From Pseudomonas sp. R84 (GTDB lineage Bacteria > Pseudomonadota > Gammaproteobacteria > Pseudomonadales > Pseudomonadaceae): DNA of 64,000 nucleotides. The DNA lies in the NCBI RefSeq assembly GCF_009834515.1, contig NZ_CP019426.1, positions 3,151,501 through 3,215,500 on the forward strand, written 5' to 3'. The notes below the pieces were generated by a model. It had not been told where the DNA came from. It saw only the letters and a program-made list of their open reading frames with translations, and searched no databases. Positions 45,615-53,731 of this stretch are shown here, piece by piece; the stretch's first letter is position 1, and the number at the start of each line of letters is the position of its first letter. Both the position numbers and the translations under genes were made by a program.

Positions 45615-46667
45615 TCAGGCCACCGGGATGATCGGCAGGTACAACGTTTGCGGGCCGGTAAAGCGAGGTGTGGCACTGGCAATCGTCTCGTGCGGTACGC
45701 CGGCCGGCACGACGCTGATCTCCTCAAGCCGCGCCATGTGTTGCTCGCTCAGTTGCACCTCGAGTGCGCCCAGGGTTTTGTCGAGTTGTTCGCGGGTACG
45801 CGAGCCGAGGATCGGAATCAGCGCGGTCGTCGAGCGCCGGGCCTTCTCGCGTAACCAGGCAATAGCGACATGGGTCGGGCTGACGCCGATTTCTGCGGCC
45901 ACCGCCAGCAACGTATCGAGCAGGGCGGTTTCGCGGGCGCTTTTTTCCGCGTGCACCAGCATGCCGAGTTTGCTCGCACGGTTGTTGTCATCGCCGCCGC
46001 GATACTTGCCAGTAAGGAAGCCACCGGCCAGCGGCGACCACAGCGTCGCCGCGAGTCCGAGCGCCTCGGCCATCGGCAGCAATTCGCGCTCGGCGCTGCG
46101 TTCGGCGAGGCTGTATTCAACCTGAATCGCGGCGATCGGCGCAAAGCCGCGTAGTTCCGCCAACACGTCAGCGCGGGAAACGCGCCACGCCGGGAAGTTC
46201 GACAAGCCGGCATAGTGAATCTTGCCGGCGCGCACCAGGTCATCAAAACCGCGCAGGATTTCCTCCATGGGTGTCACGCCATCAGTTACGTGGGCCCAGA
46301 ACAGATCGATGTGATCGGTGTTCAAGCGTTTGAGGCTTTCTTCTACTGCGCGAACCATGTTTTTCCGGCTGTTGCCGGTGTGGGAAATACCGTCGGCCGG
46401 GGTCGTGCCCATGCTGTACTTGGTGGCGATCACCAGCCGATCACGCTCCGGGGCGATGAATTCGCTGAGCATCGACTCCGACTGTCCACCTTGATAGCCG
46501 TTGGCGGTATCAATGAAGTTGCCGCCGGCATCGAGAAAGCCATCAAAGATCCGCTTGGCTTCGTCACGTTCGGCGCCGTGACCCCAACCGGTGCCGAAAT
46601 TGCCGGCGCCCAACGCCAGTTCCGATACGCGCAGGCCGGTTTTGCGGCCGAAAACCTTGTAATGCAT
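45615..46667 (-). CDS. Aldo/keto reductase
   Basis: This 350-residue NADP-dependent reductase has the beta/alpha barrel. The catalytic Tyr is in TANGYQGGQSE, with Asp, Lys and His in FIDTANGY, ATKYSMG and DLFWAHVTDG, and it has the cofactor segment IPILGSRTREQLDKTLGAL. The ATG at 46667 (MHYKVFGRK) has a GGAG site; a longer open leader is ignored. It is the family that reduces aldehydes, methylglyoxal or xenobiotics. The substrate is unknown and there is no linked pathway. Confidence 0.87.
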   Translation of the reverse strand: MHYKVFGRKTGLRVSELALGAGNFGTGWGHGAERDEAKRIFDGFLDAGGNFIDTANGYQGGQSESMLSEFIAPERDRLVIATKYSMGTTPADGISHTGNSRKNMVRAVEESLKRLNTDHIDLFWAHVTDGVTPMEEILRGFDDLVRAGKIHYAGLSNFPAWRVSRADVLAELRGFAPIAAIQVEYSLAERSAERELLPMAEALGLAATLWSPLAGGFLTGKYRGGDDNNRASKLGMLVHAEKSARETALLDTLLAVAAEIGVSPTHVAIAWLREKARRSTTALIPILGSRTREQLDKTLGALEVQLSEQHMARLEEISVVPAGVPHETIASATPRFTGPQTLYLPIIPVA

Positions 46668-46861
46668 GGCGATGCTCCAGATAGAAAGCGTGGCAAGAGT
46701 AAAAATTACGAGCAACATATTTTCGTCAATATGATGCTGATAATATTCAGCGTCAAGTGCCTTGTTGCTCATCGGTCATTCGAGCTGCGCGGCGTGATGA
46801 TGAACGGGCATTTGCCAATGCTGGTCTTTGGCGTAGTAACAGTCGTGGCATACTGCCGCGC

Positions 46862-47977
46862 ATGACTTTCGACTCTCCTCTCAGCGCCTGGCAACACGCC
46901 GTGCAACACAAGGGCTTTATCCAGGATGAAGCCCAGGAACACGCAGTCTGGGCGCTGCAAAAATGCCACGAAGCCCTGCACACCGGTGCCCGTTCGGTCA
47001 CCGGCGTTTATCTGTGGGGGCCGGTCGGACGCGGCAAGACCTGGCTGATGGATCAGTTCTATCAGAGCCTGCGGGTGCCGGCGCGACGCCAACACTTTCA
47101 TCACTTCATGGGCTGGGTGCATCAGCGCTCGTTCCAGTTGACCGGGATTGCCGATCCGTTGCGCGCGCTGGCCAAAGAGCTGGCGGCCGAGGTGCGGGTG
47201 CTGTGCTTCGACGAGCTGTTCGTCAACGACATCGGCGACGCGATCATTCTCGGTCGGTTGTTTCAGGTGATGTTCGACGAAGGCGTGGTGATCGTTTGCA
47301 CCTCCAATCTGCCGCCGGATGACTTGTACGCCGATGGTTTCAATCGCGACCGCTTTGTACCGGCAATTGCCGCGATCAAGGCGCATATGCAGGTGGTCGC
47401 GGTGAATGGCGCCGAGGATCATCGCCTGCATCCGGGGGCGGGTCTGCAACGCTACTTTGTGGCCACGTCCTCGCTCAGTGCGCTGGACGAAGTCTTTCAG
47501 GCACTGACCGCCGGGCAACCGGCGAGCGTTGAACCGGTGTCGGTCGGGCATCGCCAGTTGAACGTGGTGCAGGCCAGTGAAACGGTGGTGTGGTGCCGCT
47601 ACGCCGATCTCTGCGAGCAACCGTTCGCCGCCATGGATTTCATCGCGCTGTGCGATCGCTACACAGCTATTCTGTTGAGCGAAGTGCCGAACCTCAGCGC
47701 CCAAAAACGTGAAGGGCGCATCGCGCGCGGTACCGAAGATGGCGCCGAACGGGTGGTGGCCGGTGATCGCGAGTTGCCGCAATTGTCGGTTCACGACGAC
47801 GGCGTGCGGCGTTTCATCGCGCTGGTCGACGAGTGCTACGACCGCAAGGTGCCGCTGTACATCGAAGCGCAAGTGCCAATGGATGCGCTGTACACCGAGG
47901 GTTATCTGGAATTCCCGTTCCGCCGCACCCTCAGTCGTTTGCAGGAAATGCAGCTGCAGCGTTTTGCCGAAGCTTGA
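46862..47977 (+). CDS. zapE: ZapE-like AFG1 ATPase
   Basis: This 371-residue P-loop ATPase belongs to the AFG1/ZapE family, which in E. coli associates with the Z-ring. The Walker A is GPVGRGKTW (about residues 53-61), the Walker B VLCFDELFV and a sensor region IVCTSNLPPDDLYADG. The ATG at 46862 (MTFDSPLSAW) is chosen over an open leader. It shares a short intergenic region with the divergent aldo/keto reductase gene and is followed by a DinB gene at 17 bp. Confidence 0.92.
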   Translation: MTFDSPLSAWQHAVQHKGFIQDEAQEHAVWALQKCHEALHTGARSVTGVYLWGPVGRGKTWLMDQFYQSLRVPARRQHFHHFMGWVHQRSFQLTGIADPLRALAKELAAEVRVLCFDELFVNDIGDAIILGRLFQVMFDEGVVIVCTSNLPPDDLYADGFNRDRFVPAIAAIKAHMQVVAVNGAEDHRLHPGAGLQRYFVATSSLSALDEVFQALTAGQPASVEPVSVGHRQLNVVQASETVVWCRYADLCEQPFAAMDFIALCDRYTAILLSEVPNLSAQKREGRIARGTEDGAERVVAGDRELPQLSVHDDGVRRFIALVDECYDRKVPLYIEAQVPMDALYTEGYLEFPFRRTLSRLQEMQLQRFAEA

Positions 47978-47994
47978 GTGAAGAGGGCGCCGAC

Positions 47995-48576
47995 ATGAGC
48001 CAAGCGTTATCCCATCATTTGTTGACCATGGCTTACCAGAATGCCTGGGCTAATCATCGTCTGGCCAAGGCCTGGAGCCAGCTCGGCGCGGCAGATCTGG
48101 CCGCGCCCCGGGTGAGCTTCTTCCCGAGCATTCGTCTGACCCTCAATCACATCCTCACCTGCGACTGGTTCTACGTCGATGCACTGGAGCGCGAACTGCG
48201 CGGGGCCGAGCCGCATCCCGACTGCTATGTGTTTTTCAATGTCGACGAGCCGTTTACCGACGGCCCGCAATTGCGTGAAGAGCAGGCTCACGTTGATCGA
48301 CGGCTGATTGCTTATTGCGAGCAACTGCGCGATGCCGATCTGCCTCGAATCGTCACCATCGCCCGAGATACGCCGCAGCACGACAGTCGTTTGCGCATGC
48401 TGTCGCACCTGTTCGAGCATCAGCTTCATCACCGTGGTCAGGTGCATGCGATGCTTAGCGACACCGCGGTGAAGCCGCCGCAACTGGATGAGTTCTTCTG
48501 TGTCGGTGAGAGCGGCCTGCGCGCCGAGGATTTTGCCGAACTGGGCTGGACTGAAGAACTGATCTGGGGCCACTGA
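47995..48576 (+). CDS. DinB-family protein
   Basis: This 193-residue four-helix-bundle protein belongs to the DinB/YfiT-like group. Metal-binding His residues are visible in LNHILTCDWFYVD and LFEHQLHHRGQVHAMLS. Such proteins are often thiol-dependent metalloenzymes. It starts 17 bp after zapE, so it is probably cotranscribed with it. The start at 47995 lacks a perfect ribosome site but fits coupling. The function is unknown. Confidence 0.85.
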   Translation: MSQALSHHLLTMAYQNAWANHRLAKAWSQLGAADLAAPRVSFFPSIRLTLNHILTCDWFYVDALERELRGAEPHPDCYVFFNVDEPFTDGPQLREEQAHVDRRLIAYCEQLRDADLPRIVTIARDTPQHDSRLRMLSHLFEHQLHHRGQVHAMLSDTAVKPPQLDEFFCVGESGLRAEDFAELGWTEELIWGH

Positions 48577-48671
48577 CGAGACAAAAGATTGTCGGCCGGT
48601 CCACACTCGCGCTAAGGTCAGACAGCCTTTCAGTGCGCACTTTGCGCGCCGGGGCTTTTGTGTGTTCGGGG

Positions 48672-49175
48672 ATGGAAATGGATTCCGCAGAAATTCTTGT
48701 GCTTCAAGCCAGCTACAGCAATCCAACGCATGCCGAAGCCATCGGTATCGTGCTCAATCATTACGCAGAAGACCCTATGGGCGGCGGTCATTCGCTCGAC
48801 CCCGATCTGCTGCGTCGACTGCCCGAAGAACTGGCCCGACGCTCGCATGCGTTCAGCGTGTTGGCCTTCGTCGGTGGCGAGCCGGCAGGTCTGGTGAACT
48901 GCTTCGAAGGATTTTCCACGTTTGCCTGCAAACCCTTGGTCAACGTCCACGACGTGGCGGTGGTGGGCAAATTTCGCGGCCTCGGTCTGAGCCAGAAAAT
49001 GCTGCAGAAAGTCGAGGAAATCTCTCGCCAGCGCGGCTGCTGCAAGATCACCCTCGAAGTGCTGGAAGGCAACGCCGTGGCGCAGAATGCCTACAGCAAA
49101 TTCGGCTTCGCGCCGGGCATGTTCGACCCGAATCACGGGCGCATGCTGTTCTGGATCAAGAATCTGCAGACCTGA
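48672..49175 (+). CDS. GNAT-family acetyltransferase
   Basis: This 167-residue acetyltransferase has VLAFVGGEPAGLVNCF and the CoA loop VHDVAVVGKFRGLGLSQKML. LEVLEGNAVAQNAYSKFGFAPG matches the family's last strand. The start is at ATG 48672 or 48678; a GGGG run lies just upstream. It lies about 95 bp after the DinB gene on the same strand. The substrate is unknown. Confidence 0.83.
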   Translation: MEMDSAEILVLQASYSNPTHAEAIGIVLNHYAEDPMGGGHSLDPDLLRRLPEELARRSHAFSVLAFVGGEPAGLVNCFEGFSTFACKPLVNVHDVAVVGKFRGLGLSQKMLQKVEEISRQRGCCKITLEVLEGNAVAQNAYSKFGFAPGMFDPNHGRMLFWIKNLQT

Positions 49176-49186
49176 AAGCCTGAAAA

Positions 49187-49295
49187 GCCCCTCACCCTAA
49201 CCCTCTCCCAGGGGGAGAGGGGACTGACCGAGGTGTTTGGACGAGGTACGCCGACCTGAAATATCGAGTCGAACTCAGGCTTGAAAACACCACAA
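49187..49295 (+). repeat. Single copy of the 110-bp repeat unit
   Basis: CCCTCACCCTAACCCTCTCC, GGGGGAGAGG, GGACTGACCGAGG, ACGAGGTACGCCGACC and GAACTCAGG align with the unit at 36757 and with the reversed tandem array at 26005-26500. It sits directly after the GNAT stop codon. Confidence 0.8.
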
Positions 49296-49297
49296 AA

Positions 49298-49335
49298 CAG
49301 CTCCCTCTCCCTCGGGAGAGGGCTGGGCGGGCGGC
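49298..49335. repeat. Second hairpin of the same palindrome type
   Basis: CAGCTCCCTCTCCCTCGGGAGAGGGCT is a second, inverted copy of only the palindromic part of the 110-bp unit. The two copies face each other and probably form one intergenic compound element. The rest of 49176-49482 holds a terminator and no gene. Confidence 0.65.
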
Positions 49336-49393
49336 GTTCCGATGAGGGGCGAGTGCGCCACAGTAGAATGCCGAACACCCATCTCAATGCCCC

Positions 49394-49421
49394 AAAAAAA
49401 AGGCGCCCCAATCAGGGCGCC
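49394..49421 (-). terminator. Terminator of the small secreted protein gene
   Basis: The stem GGCGCCC/GGGCGCC with a CAATCA loop is followed on the minus strand by eight T residues (plus-strand AAAAAAAA). It lies about 60 bp after the stop at 49483. Confidence 0.88.
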
Positions 49422-49482
49422 AAACTGTCTTCTCCCGGGCCAGAGCGGAGCCACGGGAGGTCCATCGGTTGCTCGGTCAATC

Positions 49483-49692
49483 TCAGTCGCGATAGGACTC
49501 GGTCACTTGCGCCGTCTGGTCGGCGGGAACGCGAATTTCTTTCGCGTTGGCGTCGCTCTTCTGCTCGCTCTGGGCGTGGTGAACCGGGAAGTTGTCGTAG
49601 TAATAACGCATGCGCTCAGCGCCGCCTTCGGCAAAGACGCTGGCAGAACCCAGGGCAAACAGCCCGGCAAGGATTATGGTGGTGATTTTCAT
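49483..49692 (-). CDS. Small secreted protein of unknown function
   Basis: This 69-residue protein has a signal peptide (MKITTIILAGLFALGSASVFA) and a short mature region of about 48 residues: EGGAERMRYYYDNFPVHHAQ, then SEQKSDANAKEIRVPAD. An AGGAGGC ribosome site precedes the ATG at 49692. It is monocistronic with a strong terminator. I do not recognise a family; it is probably periplasmic. Confidence 0.82.
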   Translation of the reverse strand: MKITTIILAGLFALGSASVFAEGGAERMRYYYDNFPVHHAQSEQKSDANAKEIRVPADQTAQVTESYRD

Positions 49693-49877
49693 GGTGCCTC
49701 CTACTGAACAAGTGGGAGCTGTTCGTCCATGAAGCAGATCTCGGAAGAGAGTCTGGGTGGCATGAATTAACACGGGGTTAACGCCGGTTCAGTGTAGGTT
49801 TTGCAGCATGTTGCGGCGCGATATCTGACAGACGCGGCGGCCATCAGGCGAAGGCACGCCGCGTCGAAGGGGAAGGC

Positions 49878-52106
49878 TTAGAGCTTCCAGTCGAGACTCA
49901 CCGTTACCGTGCGCGGATCACCCCAGTACACGCCGTTATAGAAGCCGACGTTGTCGTAATACTTCTTGTCGAACAGGTTGTTGACGTTCAGTGATGCCGA
50001 CAGATGCCGATCGAACTCGTAGCGCGACATCAGATTGACCACGGTGTAGGCGCTCTGGGCGATTCGCGCTTCTTCGGTGTCGCCGGCAACCGGTCGGCTC
50101 GACGTGCCATACACATCGCTTTGCCAGTTCACCGCGCCGCCCACGGTCAGCGCCTGCCATTCGCCCGGCAAACGGTACGCCGTGGACACGCGCAACAGGT
50201 TCATCGGCTGATTGGTGTTGGTGCGCGCGCTTTCGCCGTTGACCGAGTGGGTGTAGGTGTAACCGGCGGTCATGTTCCAGCCCTGAAGGATTTCCCCGGA
50301 CACTTCGGCTTCAAAGCCGTTGACCTTGTTGCCCTTGCCGCCGGATTTGTAGAACTGCTCGCGGGTAACCGGATCTGCCGGGACCGAGTTGTCGAGTTCG
50401 GCGACGTTATCCTGCTTGCTCCAGAACACCGCCGTGGACAGGTTCAGGCGTTCCTCGAGCAGGCTGCCCTTGATGCCCACTTCATAGTTTTTGCCGACCA
50501 CCGGGTCGATGTATTTGCGATTCTTGTCGCGGTTGCCCTGAGGTTTGAAGATGTCGGTGTAACTCACGTACGCCGTGTATTCCGGGGTCAGGTCATACAG
50601 CAGCCCGGCGTAAGGCGTCCAGACGTCGTTCTGTTTCTGGCTGGTGTAATCGACCTCCGTCAGCTGCCGATTGGCGTCGTAACTGTTGCTGGTACTGGAC
50701 GCTTGCCAACTGCCATATCGGCTGCCGAGCACGGCGTGCAGATCATCGGTCAGGCTCAGGCGCGTGGCGATGTACCCGGCTTTCTGCCGGGTATCGTCCT
50801 TGGACCCGGTGAGGTCGGTGACGGTGTCGCTGAACTTGGCGATGTCGCCCATGTATTTCCAGTCGCGGATGGTCCCGTAGTCCTTGGAACGTGCGCCGGC
50901 AATGGTGTACGGAGAGTTCGAGCGGCGTTCGGCCTCACCGTAGCCGAACATCATTTCGTGCTCACGGCCCAACAGGGAGTAAGGGCCGGAGACATTGAAG
51001 TCATACGCCTGCATTTTCTGCGTGCCGATCATGTGCGAGGTGTAGGCGATCATGCCGCTGCGGTCCGCTGCGGGAAAACCGGCACCACCGTAATAGACCT
51101 TGCCGTCGGTATTGCTCTCGCGGTGGGTGTACGCGGCTTTCAGGCGCCAGCCGCCGCCCAGTTGCTGATCGAGGGTGGCAAACGCGGTCTTGTCTTGCAG
51201 CGGCCAGGAACTCCACGACGTCGCCATGTTGGTCGAGCGCCCGAGACCGGCCTTGCTGCCATCGGCATTCCAGTAGGGCACGGTGCCCCAGGACGAGCCT
51301 TGCACGTGTTTGTTCTGATAGTCGTAACCGACTGCCAGCACGGTGGAGTCAGTCAGATCGGCTTCCAGTACGCCATAACCGACCTCCCGTTGCAGCGCGT
51401 ATTTGTCTTTGATCGACTGGTTGTCGCGATAGGCCAACACCGTGCGACCGCGCAGGCGACCCTCGAAAGCCAACGGCCCACCGACGTCGACGTAGCTGTA
51501 GTAATTGTCGTAGCTGCCACCACTGACCCCGGCCAGCGCCTGCCATTGCGCGGTCGGACGCTTGCGCACCATGTTGATGGTCGCCGATGGATCACCGGCC
51601 CCCGTGGTCAGCCCAGTGGCACCGCGCACCACCTCGATACGGTCGTAAATGATGGTGTCGGAATCGGACTTCATGCGATCGAAGGTGTTGAGCATCCCGT
51701 CGATCTGGAAGTTGTTGATCGCATAACCGCGCGAGGAATAGCTGACTCGGTCCGAATCCAGATGCTGCACCACCACACCCGTGGTCTGGCGCATCGCTTC
51801 AGACAATGTACCGAGTTTGAAATCATCCATTTGCTGGCGGGTGATCACCGACACCGATTGCGGGGTTTCCTTGATCGACAGGTTCAGGCGCGTAGCCGTG
51901 CTCATGGCGCCGGTGGTGTAGGACTCAGTGTTTTCGGTGGTGGTACCCAAGCCTTGTGCGCTGACGTTGGTCGCCGCCAGCTCAAGCGCCGTGTTGGCAG
52001 GCTGTGGCGTTTTTTCGGCTTCGGTTTCAGCTAGCAGATCGGCACTGAACGCAGCGCTGCACAGGCCGAGGGTCAGGGTCATGGAACGGGTAATGGGCGC
52101 GAACAT
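49878..52106 (-). CDS. TonB-dependent siderophore receptor
   Basis: This 742-residue outer-membrane receptor has a signal peptide (MFAPITRSMTLTLGLCSAAFSADLLA), the plug domain with SIKETPQSVSVITRQQMDDF, QIDGMLNTFDRMKSD and IEVVRGATGLTTGAGDPSATINMVRKRP, and a 22-stranded barrel ending VTVSLDWKL. No N-terminal signalling (STN) domain is seen, so it is a transport-only receptor of the hydroxamate/ferric siderophore group. The ATG at 52106 has AAGGAG at 9 bp; a TTG at 52151 is the alternative. A weak Fur-like box lies upstream. Confidence 0.9.
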   Translation of the reverse strand: MFAPITRSMTLTLGLCSAAFSADLLAETEAEKTPQPANTALELAATNVSAQGLGTTTENTESYTTGAMSTATRLNLSIKETPQSVSVITRQQMDDFKLGTLSEAMRQTTGVVVQHLDSDRVSYSSRGYAINNFQIDGMLNTFDRMKSDSDTIIYDRIEVVRGATGLTTGAGDPSATINMVRKRPTAQWQALAGVSGGSYDNYYSYVDVGGPLAFEGRLRGRTVLAYRDNQSIKDKYALQREVGYGVLEADLTDSTVLAVGYDYQNKHVQGSSWGTVPYWNADGSKAGLGRSTNMATSWSSWPLQDKTAFATLDQQLGGGWRLKAAYTHRESNTDGKVYYGGAGFPAADRSGMIAYTSHMIGTQKMQAYDFNVSGPYSLLGREHEMMFGYGEAERRSNSPYTIAGARSKDYGTIRDWKYMGDIAKFSDTVTDLTGSKDDTRQKAGYIATRLSLTDDLHAVLGSRYGSWQASSTSNSYDANRQLTEVDYTSQKQNDVWTPYAGLLYDLTPEYTAYVSYTDIFKPQGNRDKNRKYIDPVVGKNYEVGIKGSLLEERLNLSTAVFWSKQDNVAELDNSVPADPVTREQFYKSGGKGNKVNGFEAEVSGEILQGWNMTAGYTYTHSVNGESARTNTNQPMNLLRVSTAYRLPGEWQALTVGGAVNWQSDVYGTSSRPVAGDTEEARIAQSAYTVVNLMSRYEFDRHLSASLNVNNLFDKKYYDNVGFYNGVYWGDPRTVTVSLDWKL

Positions 52107-52172
52107 CGCAGCCGACTCCTTGTCTTCGAGGGAAAAATTCCGTTTGTTCAAAGACGAGGGGTAGGGCTGGGA

Positions 52173-52191
52173 TTTAGTGCCAAACGAGAAA
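52173..52191 (-). promoter_or_regulatory. Weak Fur-box-like sequence
   Basis: The minus-strand sequence AATAATAATATTTCTCGTT matches the 19-bp Fur consensus at about 11 positions. It lies about 70-85 bp upstream of the siderophore receptor start. Iron-dependent repression is plausible, but the match is modest. Confidence 0.35.
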
Positions 52192-52234
52192 TATTATTAT
52201 TTGAGGATGTTTCAATTCCATCGATCGCGTTCTG

Positions 52235-53530
52235 TCAGAAACTCAAGGGGTACTGGACGACTACGTAGATCCGGTCGATATCATCACCCGCCTGCGCCTC
52301 ATTGGCCCGGTGCGATACGTGCGATAGCTGCACCGACAAATCCTTCGCCGCGCCCGATTGCACGATGTATTTCAAATCGATATCGCGCTCCCAGTGCTTG
52401 CCGCCATTGCCTTGCTGCGGCTGATAGTTTCCGCTGTCAGGATCAAACGGGTTATAGGCGCCGCCCCTAGGGGCGTGAGTACCGTCGATGTGCCTGCCGG
52501 TGACGTAGCGGGTCATGAAGTTCAGCCCGGGAATGCCGAAGGCGCCGAGGTCGAGGTCGTAGCGCGCTTGCCAGGAGCGTTCGTTGGCGCCGTTGAAGTC
52601 GGCGTATTTGATCGAGTTGGCGAGGTAGATCGAGTCGCCGCCAACGAAGTCGAACGGCGTGTCGCCATTGATCCGTTGCCAGCCAAGCATTACCGCGTGA
52701 GGGCCGAAGGCGTATTTGCCGGACAGGCTGAACGCGCTGTTGTCGATGGCACCGGCCAGTGCGCGGCCGGTGTCGCGGGTGTGGTAGAGGTTGGCGTCGA
52801 GCAATATGCCGGATTGCTTGAAATGCAGATTGCCGTAGTACTGGTGCCACGTGTCGCTGAGTTCAGACGCGTACAACGCGCCGCCAATCGGGTTATCAGC
52901 GAACAGGTCGGCGCCGAGAAAACTGATGCCGCCGGCCTCGGTATTGGCGCCGTAACCGTAAAAGTCGCCTTTGCCAGATGAGCTGTCCTGATTCTTGAAC
53001 GCGGTGAAATGCCCGGCCACCAGATTGACGTGGTCGAACTCGGCGCTGTTGAGCAGGAAACCGGTGGCGTACTCCGGTTGCAGGCGTTTGTCGGAGGTGT
53101 CGAATACCGGGGTTTCGACGGTCATTTCACCGAAGGCGAGGGTGGTCCGCGAGGCTTTCAGCTTGAGCGCGCCGCCGACGCTGGAGTAGTCGTTTGCGCT
53201 GCGACCGTCGCTGTCGACCGGCAGCAGACCGGTCCCGGAATGCCCCTTGCCGCCGTCCAGTTTCAACCCGGCGAAGGCGTGGGCATCGATGCCGAAACCG
53301 ACTGCACCGGATGTGAAACCGGATGAGAAAGTGCCGATAAAGCCTTGAGCCCATTCCTGTTTATAATTTTTTCCGGAGGGCGAAGGCGAGCGATAGTCGT
53401 TGCTCAGGTAGAAGTTGCGGCTGAGCACTTCGCTTTGGGCATCGTCGAAAAAACCGCTGGCGTGGGCGGTTGGGTTCAGACCGCAGAGCAGCGCGAGCAG
53501 GGTGAGGCGCGAGGGGAAGCGGTCGATCAT
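52235..53530 (-). CDS. OprD-family outer-membrane porin
   Basis: This 431-residue porin has a signal peptide (RFPSRLTLLALLCGLNPTAHA) and the OprD start SGFFDDAQSEVLSRNFYLSNDYR. QEWAQGFIGTFSSGFTSGAVGFGIDAHAFAGLKLD and GRALAGAIDNSAFSLSGKYAFG are typical family stretches, and the C-terminus ends in Phe. OprD-type channels admit basic amino acids, peptides or small carboxylates. The ATG at 53530 is chosen; a TTG at 53608 would add residues without a signal. The substrate is unassigned. Confidence 0.9.
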   Translation of the reverse strand: MIDRFPSRLTLLALLCGLNPTAHASGFFDDAQSEVLSRNFYLSNDYRSPSPSGKNYKQEWAQGFIGTFSSGFTSGAVGFGIDAHAFAGLKLDGGKGHSGTGLLPVDSDGRSANDYSSVGGALKLKASRTTLAFGEMTVETPVFDTSDKRLQPEYATGFLLNSAEFDHVNLVAGHFTAFKNQDSSSGKGDFYGYGANTEAGGISFLGADLFADNPIGGALYASELSDTWHQYYGNLHFKQSGILLDANLYHTRDTGRALAGAIDNSAFSLSGKYAFGPHAVMLGWQRINGDTPFDFVGGDSIYLANSIKYADFNGANERSWQARYDLDLGAFGIPGLNFMTRYVTGRHIDGTHAPRGGAYNPFDPDSGNYQPQQGNGGKHWERDIDLKYIVQSGAAKDLSVQLSHVSHRANEAQAGDDIDRIYVVVQYPLSF

Positions 53531-53627
53531 GGTCAGTGGCCAGCGGCAATTAAGGTGGCTGGAATGATCGAGGGATTGCAGCGTGAGAGATTGAGCGGAT
53601 GTGCTCAATGAACGGCATCACACAAAA

Positions 53628-53720
53628 CCTGTGGGAGCGAGCCTGCTCGCGAATGCGGTACATCAGGCAACATTTCTATCAGCTGACACACCGCTTTCGC
53701 GAGCAGGCTCGCTCCTACAG
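53628..53720. repeat. REP doublet 6, mixed arms
   Basis: The left arm is of the GTGGGAGCGAGCC type, while the right arm (53695-53720) ends GCTCGCTCCTACAG, that is GTAGGAGCGAGC when reversed. The two arms therefore differ by one base in the variable position. It lies between the OprD gene and the amidase stop. Confidence 0.8.
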
Positions 53721-53731
53721 TTTTGATCGCG

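Noticed and set aside
50004..52034. A 676-codon plus-strand frame
   Set aside because: It lies antisense to the TonB-dependent receptor gene and shows no family motifs.
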